A stretch of 64,000 nt of DNA, taken from the NCBI GenBank assembly GCA_963580285.1, contig OY757015.1, positions 146,814,082 to 146,878,081 of the forward strand, given 5' to 3'. The stretch is from Lucinisca nassula (Eukaryota; Mollusca; Bivalvia; Lucinida; Lucinidae). Below are positions 56,223 through 64,000 of the stretch, piece after piece. Under the pieces are notes generated by a model. It was not told the DNA's origin. It did no database searches and worked only from the letters and a program-made list of their open reading frames with translations. The translations under genes were made by a program, and so were the position numbers. The number at the start of each line of letters is the position of its first letter. Within the stretch, counting starts at the first letter, position 1.

Positions 56223-56326
56223 CTGAGCTTAGATATTTAGTATATAGCAATGTCAAGTGGTCCCCTACACTAATGATTTTCTGGTACACAGGTGAGCGAT
56301 ATAGGGCCATTGGGCCCTCTTGTTTT

Positions 56327-56551
56327 TTTTTTGGTTTGGGTTTTACGGCCCTTTCAAGATTATTTCACTCATATCGAGCCGATCGTTAATCATAGGTGGG
56401 CGAAAAACGGAGTACCCGGAGAAAAACCACCTGACCTTCCGTTGCAGAACTTGGCGTCTCACATGTGACCCGACGAGGCTCGAACCCACGGGGGTGAGAG
56501 ACCTAATGACTAAGAGTCAGCGCTCTTATCCATTAGGCCACGGAGGCCCGT
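56327..56551 (-). mobile_element. S2 SINE with HA element D in its poly-T
   Basis: The SINE on the minus strand starts GGGCCTCCGTGGCCTAATGG and ends in an A tail (T run on plus). GAGTTATGATATT is present at 52358-52370 and 56552-56564, flanking element D plus the SINE together. So the SINE went into the HD element first and element D entered its T run later. Confidence 0.82.
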
Positions 56552-56590
56552 GAGTTATGATATTGAAACTTGATCAGCTGATAGAGGATA

Positions 56591-57685
56591 ATATTTTATC
56601 TGTCATTTCTGACACTGACCAATCTTAATCATATTTGAGAAATGTTACTGTTTGTGAGTCCTAAGACGGCTGATGAGACCAATTCTAGCTCTGAACTGTC
56701 TGTTGCAGATAGAGCAGCAGAGGTTAGAGGAAGACAGCTCTGTTGATGATACCTTAGTTCTGGCTTTGCCCTGTGCATGTTTCTGCTAAGCTTCACCGAT
56801 TCTTTTTGCCTCGTATTCACTGGCACCCCTTCTGATGAGGTCTCGCCACTTTGCTCTGGCCTGTGCATCTTTTCCAACGACTCTGTTGGAATGTTGAAGT
56901 CCCTAAAGGAGGCTTTGAGGATGTCCTTGTAGCACTTCTCACCCCCTTGGGAGCGCTTGGCCATTTCTAGTTCTCCACAGATAATTTTCTTTGGCAAATG
57001 TTCCTCAGGCATTCTGGTAACATGGCCTGTCCATCTTAACTGTGCTAATTTCAGAAGAGTATGAACACTTTGCATCCCTCTCCTGTTTAGGACTTCCGTG
57101 TCTGGAATCCTGTCTTGCCACTTAATCTTTAAGAGTTTTCTTGGACAGCTTGTATGGAAGTGATTCAGTGTTTTGGCCTCCGTGGATTAGTGGTTAAGAG
57201 CGCTGACTCTTAATCATTAGGTCTCTCACCGCTGTGGTTCCAGCCTCACTTGGGTCACATGTGAGATGCCAAGTTCTGCAACGGAAGGTCAGGTGGTTTT
57301 TCTCCGGGTACTCCGGTTTTTGCCCACCTCTGATTAACGATGGGCTCGATATGAGTGAAATAATCTTGAAAGGGCCGTAATACCAAAACCAAAAAAAAAG
57401 TCTTTTGGCGTGCCGGTGATAAACTGTTAATGTTGCACGTGCATACAATAGTGTTGGCAGCACCACAGCTCATTCCACTTCGATCCCAGACACTACCACA
57501 TAGTCTGCCAAATGCTGCACTGGCTTTGGCAATCCTGGCATTGACTTCATCATCAATGTGCACAACTCTTGACAGTGTGCTCCCAAGGTGGGTCAACTTA
57601 TCTACCAACTGCAATCTTTGACCTTTCACTGTGATGGTGGGCTCTTTGTAGGTGCTGGCTGATGGACTACCTCGGTCTTTTTGAT
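56591..57685 (-). pseudogene. 5'-truncated LINE, reverse-transcriptase C-terminal part
   Basis: On the minus strand the protein reads THLGSTLSRVVHIDDEVNAR.., VLPTLLYARATLTVYHRHAK.., and LRWTGHVTRMPEEHLPKK. This is the thumb and C-terminal region of a non-LTR retrotransposon RT common in aquatic invertebrates. GCTGATAGAGGATA is duplicated at 56577-56590 and 57686-57699, giving the exact insertion. An S2 SINE (57178-57402) interrupts the coding region. Confidence 0.85.
57178..57402 (+). mobile_element. S2 SINE inside the LINE
   Basis: TTTTGGC flanks it at 57171-57177 and 57403-57409. It starts CTCCGTGGATTAGTGGTTAA and ends GAAAGGGCCGTAATACCAAA with an A run. Removing it and one duplicate restores the LINE reading frame (..HAK then TLNHFH..). 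Confidence 0.85.
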
Positions 57686-58617
57686 GCTGATAGAGGATAT
57701 TGAGTAGATGAACTGATAATTTTTGAAAGAAATCCAAAAACTTTTTCTTGAGTTATGGCCCTTTGAAAATATGTCTCAGAAATCATTTGAGTTATTGCCT
57801 TGAAACTTACAGTCTGATAGGGAATGATAAGTAACTGACCTGATTAACTTTTGAAAACAAATCTGATTTTTCCTTGAGTTATGGCCCTTGAAAATTCGGG
57901 CAATTCAAGCTTGTAAGCTAGACATCTCAAAAACTGAGTTATTGCCTTGAAACTTTACAGACTGCTAGGGGACGATGAGTAGATAACCTGATCAACTTTT
58001 GAAAAAAATCTGTATTTTCTTCCCCGAGTTATGGCCCTTTGAAAATTTGGGCATTTTAAGTTTGTTAGCAAATTATCTCTAAAATCTGATTTTTCCCTTG
58101 AGTAATGGCCCTTTGAAAATTTTGGCAATTCAAGCTTGTAAGCTAGATATCTCAAAAACTTGGTTATTGCCTTGACACTTTGCAGACTTATAGGGGATGA
58201 TGAGTAGATGATTTGGTCAACTTTTGAAAAAAAATCTGAATTTTCTTCCCTGATTTATGGCCCTAGGAAAATTTGAGCATTTTAAGTTTGTAAGCAAAAT
58301 ATCTCTGAAATTATTGTCTTGAAACCTGACAGGCTGATTGGTGAGGAGTAGATTATATGATTAACTTTTGAAAAAAAAAAATCAAAATTTTCTTCTTGAG
58401 TTATGGTCCTTTGAAAAATTTGTCATTTTAACCTTGTAAGCAAGATAACTTGAAAACAATATGAGGTAGTGCCTTGAAACTTGACAAGCTGATAGGGAAT
58501 GGTGAGTGGAAGACCTGACTGACTTTTGAAAAAAAAATCTGAAATTTTTTTCTTTAGTTATGGCCCCATGAAAAATTTGTCATTTTAACCTTGTAAGCAA
58601 GATATCTCAAAATGGGT

Positions 58618-58827
58618 TTAACCCTTATCTTGCTGTTCAGGACAACCCATATCTTTGCAAACAGTGTAGATCCAGATCAGATGGCTGAAGAAGCCATCTG
58701 ATCAGGATCTTCACTGTTTGTCATCCAGTTTGTGAATTTGAACAAACTCATTGTATCATGTAATCTGTTTGGCTGAAAATCAAAAATGGGTGTGGCTAAG
58801 TTAAATATTCTGCAAGATAAGGGTTAA
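58618..58827. mobile_element. P2 MITE (TTAA)
   Basis: TTAA at 58618-58621 and 58824-58827, ends CCCTTATCTTGCTG and GCAAGATAAGGG, and a GATCAGATGGCTGAAGAAGC palindrome. Confidence 0.78.
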
Positions 58828-59054
58828 GTTATTGCAGACTGATAGGGAATGATAGGAAGATGACCTGATAAACTTTTGAAAAAAAAAAATGTTTTTTTTT
58901 TTTTTTTTTTAGCTATAACCCTTGAAAATTCTCCAAAACTATTTGAGCTTGAAAGGTGGATGGGGGATGATGAATAGATGACCTGATTAATTTTTGAAAA
59001 AAAAAAAAATCTTCTTGAGTCATGGCCCTTTGAAAAATTCTTCATAACCTTAAT

Positions 59055-59210
59055 AAAAACAAGTCCGTGAAATGAACACTCCTCTAAACCCCACTTTATA
59101 TTATAAAGAGAAAACTGGGGTTTACAGGGTATACATTATTTTTTGCTTATTTCTGCTCCTATACCATTCTAATGAGCATCCACATCCTATGTTTGGAGTA
59201 TAAAAAATAA
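59055..59210. mobile_element. P5 MITE, degraded
   Basis: AGTCCGTGAAATGAACACTC.., AAACCCCACTTT and CATTCTAATGAGCATCCAC match the P5 pattern. The palindrome is incomplete. No element is recognised from 59211 to 59416 apart from a GGTGGGACGTAAACATC piece of SINE tail type near 59330. Confidence 0.5.
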
Positions 59211-59416
59211 AATATCACAAATCTTCATCAGAAAAGTAGCCATTTTGGAGAGAAGAAAGAATGTACTATGTAAGTCTTTGTTTAGTAAGTTGGCCATAGG
59301 GCAATAGCCCATATCCATATGACATTACTTGGTGGGACGTAAACATCAAACCCAGGACAATAATTTGAATTAGGAGTCTTGGTAGAGATCCACTAGGTGA
59401 CGCTATGTACCAAATA

Positions 59417-59626
59417 TTAACCCGTGTCCTGCTGAATATTTTAATCTGCCACACCCACTACCGATTATCAACCAATAAGATTACTTGATTCAAATTATTG
59501 CAACAAAGTCACAATCTGAATGACAAACAATGTAGATCCTGATCAGATGGCTTCAGAAGCCATCTGATCTGGATTTACATTGTTTGAAAGATAAGGTATA
59601 TCTTGGCTCAGCAGGACAAGGGTTAA
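59417..59626. mobile_element. P2 MITE (TTAA)
   Basis: TTAA at 59417-59420 and 59623-59626, ends CCCGTGTCCTGCTGAA and CAGCAGGACAAGGG, and a GATCAGATGGCTTCAGAAGC palindrome. Confidence 0.78.
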
Positions 59627-59796
59627 AGACATGTGCCATCTGGTTTTGGACGAAATAATATTTTTTCAAGTGTTCCCTATGTTGGTCTGTGTAAAACAAG
59701 TAACCCCTAGGCCGGGCCCAATTTGATCTTAGGGCTATGATTTGAACAACTTTGGTAGAGGTACGCTAGACCACTAGCTACAAACTAAATATTGGG

Positions 59797-60104
59797 CTCC
59801 TGCCCATCGGGGCTTAGAGAAACAGACTTGGCTGCGCGATGATCCCATGCAGAGCTGAAACCAACTGCACATGGGTACTGGTAAACTGCTTAGATGGTCT
59901 AAGCTTCCCCAGGCAAAGCAGTGCGAGTCAAACTGTCCCTACTATTAAACCCTTTGTTTGCTTGGACAGCAGGGCTTGACGTGTCATTTCATCTCGGCGT
60001 CGGATAGAAGTCCCACAAAATTGGAAGCATCATCTCCAAAATGACCTAAATGGTGTTGACGGGGGTGTAAAACCTCAACTGAAACAAACAAAAAAAAAAA
60101 AAAA
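59797..60104 (+). mobile_element. G retroposon, full length with A tail
   Basis: It starts CTCCTGCCCATCGGGGCTTA and ends GGGTGTAAAACCTCAACTGA then CAAACAAAA and a long A run. Confidence 0.75.
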
Positions 60105-60425
60105 ACGAATATCAAAGACCTGTGCCTTATGATTTTAGGCAAGAAGATTTTAACGGCTTTCGCTAATTTTCCCTTTTCAATGCCATGGCAACCAGAGTTC
60201 TTGAATGGAATTCTTTGAACAACGCTGAAGGAGGACCACCCAAAATTCATTTCTTGCTCGTACTGTACCAGACATGCATCCCGCAAGTATGCTTACCCCG
60301 TGCCGGGGAACTAGCCACTGCTTTAAAGAAATTGTGGACGGAATGATGGACAGATGGACGGACGATGGACTGATCACAATAGCTCAGATGCCTCAGATGA
60401 GCTAAAATTGACAAAAATAATTGCA
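60105..60425. other. HINE-type 3' end, reversed fragment
   Basis: A GGACAGATGGACGGACGATG stretch followed by TCAGATGAGCTAAAAATT-like sequence looks like the complement of a HINE head (AGCTCA.., then CCGTCC). The rest is unrecognised. Confidence 0.4.
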
Positions 60426-60638
60426 TTAACCCTTATCTTGCTGTTCACGACAATGCCTATCTTTGGAAACAGTGTAGATCCAGATCAGATGGCTTCTGAA
60501 GAAGCCATCTGATCAGGATCTACACTGTTTGGCATTTAGTTTATTAATTTGTAGCAATAAATTACATCAAGTCATTTGATTCGCTGATAGACAGAAATGG
60601 GTGTGGCTAAACTGAATATTCAGCAAGAGAAGGGTTAA
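60426..60638. mobile_element. P2 MITE (TTAA)
   Basis: TTAA at 60426-60429 and 60635-60638, ends CCCTTATCTTGCTGTTC and AGCAAGAGAAGGG, and a GATCAGATGGCTTCTGAAGA palindrome. Confidence 0.78.
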
Positions 60639-60721
60639 TAAGCCACCAAAAGCAGACCATGACCAAAACAACCACGGGTTTCAAAACGATTGTTCAACTA
60701 CTGAACTGCTCACACAATATA

Positions 60722-60926
60722 CAGTAAAATTCCGCTATTAAGACCACCAAAAATTGAGACTAATTCTGCTTTAAAAAGCTTATTTAGAAAGTTACAGCTA
60801 TTCTGGTTTGTGTTTTCTGCATGGAGTGTCCTCTGGTCAGAGACCACCTTTGGGACTGTTCAAAAGTGGTCTTAAAGACCACTTTTGAACAGTCCCAAAG
60901 GTGGTCTTAATGAAGGAATGTTACTG
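60722..60926. mobile_element. P4-type MITE (pogo-like), uninterrupted
   Basis: TA flanks CAGTAAAATTCCGCTATTAA and GAAGGAATGTTACTG. The centre is the perfect hairpin GACCACCTTTGGGACTGTTC and complement. It shows the empty site of the insertion at 45590. Confidence 0.78.
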
Positions 60927-61085
60927 TATCTACTATCAAAAGCGGAATTACAGAATCCCCTCGCTTTTCTTCAAAAAGCCAAGGGGATAATAAATGGACA
61001 GAATAAAAGACAGTTTAACGCCGATGCCATAACATAATGTTTTTTTTTTTTTTTATAATTTTGTATATATGGAATTCTACTAGTT

Positions 61086-61790
61086 TTAAGGGGAATGTGA
61101 ACACCTTCAGGGCAGGCAACTCCTGCAAAAGTGTTTTAATCTCCCATGTCAAAAAGAGAAGATCCCTTTTTCCTTGGGACAGAGTTTAAAAAAAAAAGCA
61201 AACAGGAAGTTCCGAAAGTTGTCTCCCTTTTAATAATGGTGGAAAAAACTGACAGGTGTACCATTCCCCTTAAGATAACCGGGCGCTAAAAACACAAAGG
61301 AGCTAACCCATCTAAAACACAGGTCCTCCGTGATCTAGTGCGTAAGGGCCCTGACTTAATCATTAGGTCTATCACCGCTGTGATTCCAGCCTCGCTCGAG
61401 TCACATGTGAGACACCACGTTCTACAACGGAAAGTCGGGTGTTTTTTTGTTCGGGTACGCCGGCTATATCGATCGGCAAATCATCTTGAAAGGACCGTAA
61501 AACCAAAACAAAAAAGTACATGAAGCATACCCCTAACCATTTAAGGGAAATGGGTACACCTGGTAGATTTTTCCGCCATTTTTCAAACGGAGACAACTTT
61601 TGGAACTTCCTCTTCGCTTTTCAATACGCTCTGTCCCATGAAAAAAGGGACCCGCTGTTAGAGGACAGAATTTACTCCCCAGGTTCCTTTAACAGTTGAC
61701 TCCTGTTGACATGGGAGACAAAATACCTTTGCAGGAGTATCTCTCAAGGAATGGTTGCCTCCCCTGAAGGTGTATCCATTCCCATTAAGC
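61086..61790. mobile_element. Foldback pair with TTAAGGGGAATG ends
   Basis: Left arm 61086-61272 and right arm about 61540-61790 are inverted copies sharing AACAGGAAGTTCCGAAAGTT, CCCATGTC and GGGACAGAG blocks. The core holds an S2 SINE (61323-61513). A fragment of the same family is near 23484-23660. Confidence 0.6.
61323..61513 (+). mobile_element. S2 SINE, diverged
   Basis: GTCCTCCGTGATCTAGTGCG, GGTCTATCACCGCTGTGATT, then GAAAGGACCGTAAAACCAAA at the end. Confidence 0.72.
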
Positions 61791-61864
61791 ACTCACGGAA
61801 AGCAAAGAAAACCATAATTATTTCCCTTACAATCGTATTTGTCACGTTGACATGTGGTCGCCGG

Positions 61865-61936
61865 GTTTCGGTGGCTTAGTCGTGTGTGAGTCCGTCAGGT
61901 GATCAAAAGGTCACGGGTTCGAGTCCCGCCGGGTCC
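61865..61936 (+). mobile_element. tRNA-like SINE head
   Basis: A-box-like TGGCTTAGTCG and a perfect B box GGGTTCGAGTCCC, with CCGGGTTTCGG/CCGGGTC paired ends. The anticodon arm does not fold well, so I do not call a tRNA gene. Confidence 0.5.
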
Positions 61937-62041
61937 GCAACCGTGATAATTTCACGGAGTTTGATCACGTAATCTTTTCTATGATCATTCTCTCGCGCCT
62001 CCTCCCACCGGGCTTTCTCCTCCCATTGAGCTTTGGAAAAC

Positions 62042-62287
62042 TGGGTCCAGTTGTTCAAAGCATGGTTAGCTTAACGAGCTCGGTAGTGGTCATATTGTTA
62101 ACTCTTCTAGCAAGTTTGAGATTTAAAATTTTGGTATTTTTGTTGAAAAAATGTGAGCAGCTTTTGCATTTGCAAAAGCTGCTCTCATTTTTTCAGCAAA
62201 AATGTTAGCATATTGCCATAATAAATGAGCAAAGTTTTAACGATACGTTAACTAACAACGTCGTTAGTTTTGAACAACTGACCCCAG
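62042..62287. mobile_element. P1 MITE
   Basis: TGGGTCCAGTTGTTCAAAG at the left, GAACAACTGACCCCAG at the right, and the centre GTGAGCAGCTTTTGCATTTG. Confidence 0.75.
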
Positions 62288-62400
62288 ATTGGGCTGCGTG
62301 ATGCTTCCTGGCACAGCTGAAACCGACCAAGCATTTCAAAACTGGTAAACCGCGTAAAAGGCTAAGGATTCCCAGACGAGTTGCCCTGAAGGCAATGATA
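62288..62400 (+). mobile_element. G retroposon, 5' fragment
   Basis: TTGGGCTGCGTGATGCTTCC, ACTGGTAAACCGC and CCCAGACGAGTTGCC match the 5' part of G. It abuts the P1 MITE. From 62401 to 62651 I see nothing except a CGCATCCGCTCAGTCTGATC palindrome. Confidence 0.55.
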
Positions 62401-62651
62401 CCACTGGTGGCCTATCTGGGCCTATGGACTATCTGACAGATGAAATGGACAAGCAATAAGACTTCTGTGACTAGCGAAGCAATAATCAGATCAGTCTGCG
62501 CATCCGCTCAGTCTGATCCGATTCGTCGCTGATCATATAAGCCTGATAGGCAAAGAGAAACTTTACCATCTGATCCTAGTCTTTGCCAGTCGCAGAGGTC
62601 TTGGTGTAGGTTTTGTCGTGTTAAAATTTCGCTTTGCTGATGATGTAATGA

Positions 62652-62806
<155 letters not shown>

Positions 62807-62824
62807 CATACTCTATAATATGGA

Positions 62825-64000
62825 GGGCAAAATAAAAGCCCGGTCTAAGTATAGGCCTGAATGAGGATTTCAACTGTTTCGTTATACCTTTTGGCCATTT
62901 TGATTCAAACGTCACAGGAATGTTGCCTGGGTGCCTCCCTACCAAAATAGCTAAAATCGCTCCGCTTTGATAAATTAGGTGGCCGCCAGAGCTAAACATA
63001 GAAAAATCTTTAAATGACAACTCATGTACCCTTGGGCCAAATTAATTCAAACTTCATTGGAATGTTGCTTAGGTGACACTCTACTAAAATAGCTAAAACG
63101 GTTCTGCTCTCATGAGCAAAATGGCCACCGGAGCTAAAATAGACAAGAGGGCCTGATTCGCTCACCGGAATGCTACTGTCTCTAGAACATTCTGTTTTAG
63201 CGCTGGTGGCCATCTTGTTCGTCAGAGCGGACCGATTTTAGATATTCTGAAGAAAATTTACGATGTTTTTCTATTTTTAGCTCTGGCGGTCATTTTGCTC
63301 ATCAGAGCGCAACCGTTTAAGCTACTTTGGTAGATGGTCTCCCAAGCAACATTCCAATCAAATTTGAATGAAATTGGCCCAAGGGTCCAGGATTCATTGT
63401 CGTTCAAAGAATTTTCAATTTTTAGCTCGGGCGGCCATCTTGTTTATCAGAGCGAAACGATTTTAGATATTTTGCTATGGTGTTACCTAGGCAACATTCC
63501 TGTGAAGTTTGAATCAAATTGACCAAAGAGTTTAGGAGGAGGTCGCGTTTGAAGCAAATTTACAATGTTTTTCTATTTTTAGCTCTGGTGGCCATATTGT
63601 TCACCGGAGCGGGATCGTTTCAGCTGTTTTGCTAGAGGGTCATCTAAGCAACATCCCTCCAAAGTTGGAATGGAATTGGCCCAAGGGTACAGGGGAAGTT
63701 GTCGCTTGAAAAAAAATTCTATTTTTAGCTCTTGCGGCCATCTTTTTCATCAGAGCGGAATGATTTTAGCTATATTGGTAGAGGATCATCTGAGAAACAT
63801 TCCTATGAAGTTTGAACGAAATTGGTCAAAGGGTACAGGTGGAGTTGTCGTTTGAAGATTGTTTTCTATTTGGAGCTTTGGCAGCCAACTTGTTCGTCAG
63901 AGCAGAGCGATTTTAGCTATTTTGGTAGGGAGTCACCTACGTAACATTCCTGTGAAGTTTGAATCATATTGACCCAAGGGTTAAAGTGGAGTTCGCGTTT
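62825..64000. repeat. Tandem array of about 150-bp units with an inversion point
   Basis: From about 63180 to the edge, six units read TTTTAGCTCTGGCGGCCATC, ATTTTAGCTATTTTGGTAGA, AACATTCCTGTGAAGTTTGA and so on. From about 62840 to 63140 two units read in the opposite direction. Between them GACAAGAGGGCC and TTCGCTCACC are the complement of the HA 3' end. Confidence 0.72.

Larger units (their letters stand above)
52378..56325 (+). mobile_element. HA element D, about 4 kb
   Basis: The hairpin head is at 52378-52407 and the 3' end CAGGTGAGCGATATAGGGCC, hairpin, CTCTTG at about 56322. The core has about twenty repeats of about 166 bases of the subtype seen in element B. The central part is highly homogeneous and the right part is diverged. 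A truncated G copy is inserted at 56065-56222. Confidence 0.8.
52110..59045 (+). mobile_element. HD element, split by several nested insertions
   Basis: The head TATGCCCCTAACTTCGCAG is at about 52111, followed by GTCCGTCTGTCC. Core units of about 155 bases (GAGTTATGGCCCTTTGAAAA.. CTTGTAAGCAAGATATCTCA) run to about 52370 and resume at 56552-56590 and 57686-59045. Insertions are HA element D with an S2 SINE (52371-56551), a LINE (56591-57685) and a P2 MITE (58618-58827). Confidence 0.7.

Overview
The window is animal nuclear DNA: about two-thirds A+T, interrupted by introns, and mostly transposon-derived. The only host gene I can support is the 3' part of a cytosolic/mitochondrial-type histidyl-tRNA synthetase (HARS) on the + strand. 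It has nine exons, starting at 3483, 7999, 11444, 14302, 21427, 22158, 23888, 40979 and 43626, and a TGA stop at 43683-43685. Together they encode 336 residues, roughly human HARS1 residue 175 to the C-terminus. All splice phases agree and every intron is GT..AG. The N-terminal exons (motifs 1 and 2) lie to the left of the window. The repeat types (tRNA-derived SINEs, pearl/CvA-like elements with tandem cores, many TTAA palindromes) suggest a bivalve mollusc; that is an inference from repeat style, not proof.

Layout: 1-3482 holds a SINE-like copy and then a tandem array of about 35 damaged copies of the 3' splice site plus the first 66 bases of the HARS exon that begins at 3483. 3.6-24 kb holds seven HARS exons separated by MITEs, SINEs, a dead mariner and two long tandem-core elements. 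24.5-38.7 kb, inside one 17-kb intron, is a multi-level nest of transposons; it includes a miniature LTR element whose LTRs carry a tRNA-like Pol III promoter, and two foldback-like elements. 40.9-43.7 kb has the last two exons and the stop, with a small TIR transposon in the 3' UTR. 44-64 kb contains no host gene that I recognise: satellites, MITEs, LINE fragments, and another nest (52.1-59.0 kb).

Repeat names used below (mine, descriptive). HA, HB, HC, HD: Helentron/HINE-like non-autonomous elements with tandem-repeat cores. HA begins with a GCTCACC..GGTGAGC hairpin and ends ..GGGCC-hairpin-CTCTTGTT. HB begins TATACCCCTGGCAT and ends with a GTGCCC..GGGCAC hairpin plus TTTTGTCTAG. HC begins GTCGCGCCTGCTAT and ends CGGCGGAATTCTTG. 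HD begins TATGCCCCTAACTTCG. S1-S4 and G: SINE-like retroposons. P1: palindromic MITE ending CCAGTTGTTCAAA. P2/P3: TTAA-flanked palindromic MITEs (piggyBac-like). P4: TA-flanked pogo-like MITEs. P5: MITEs with a ..GTGGGTACTCGTTAGAAC.. palindrome.

The two most unusual things are the decoy splice-site array in HARS (412-3482) and the LTR element with an internal Pol III unit (30471-31297).
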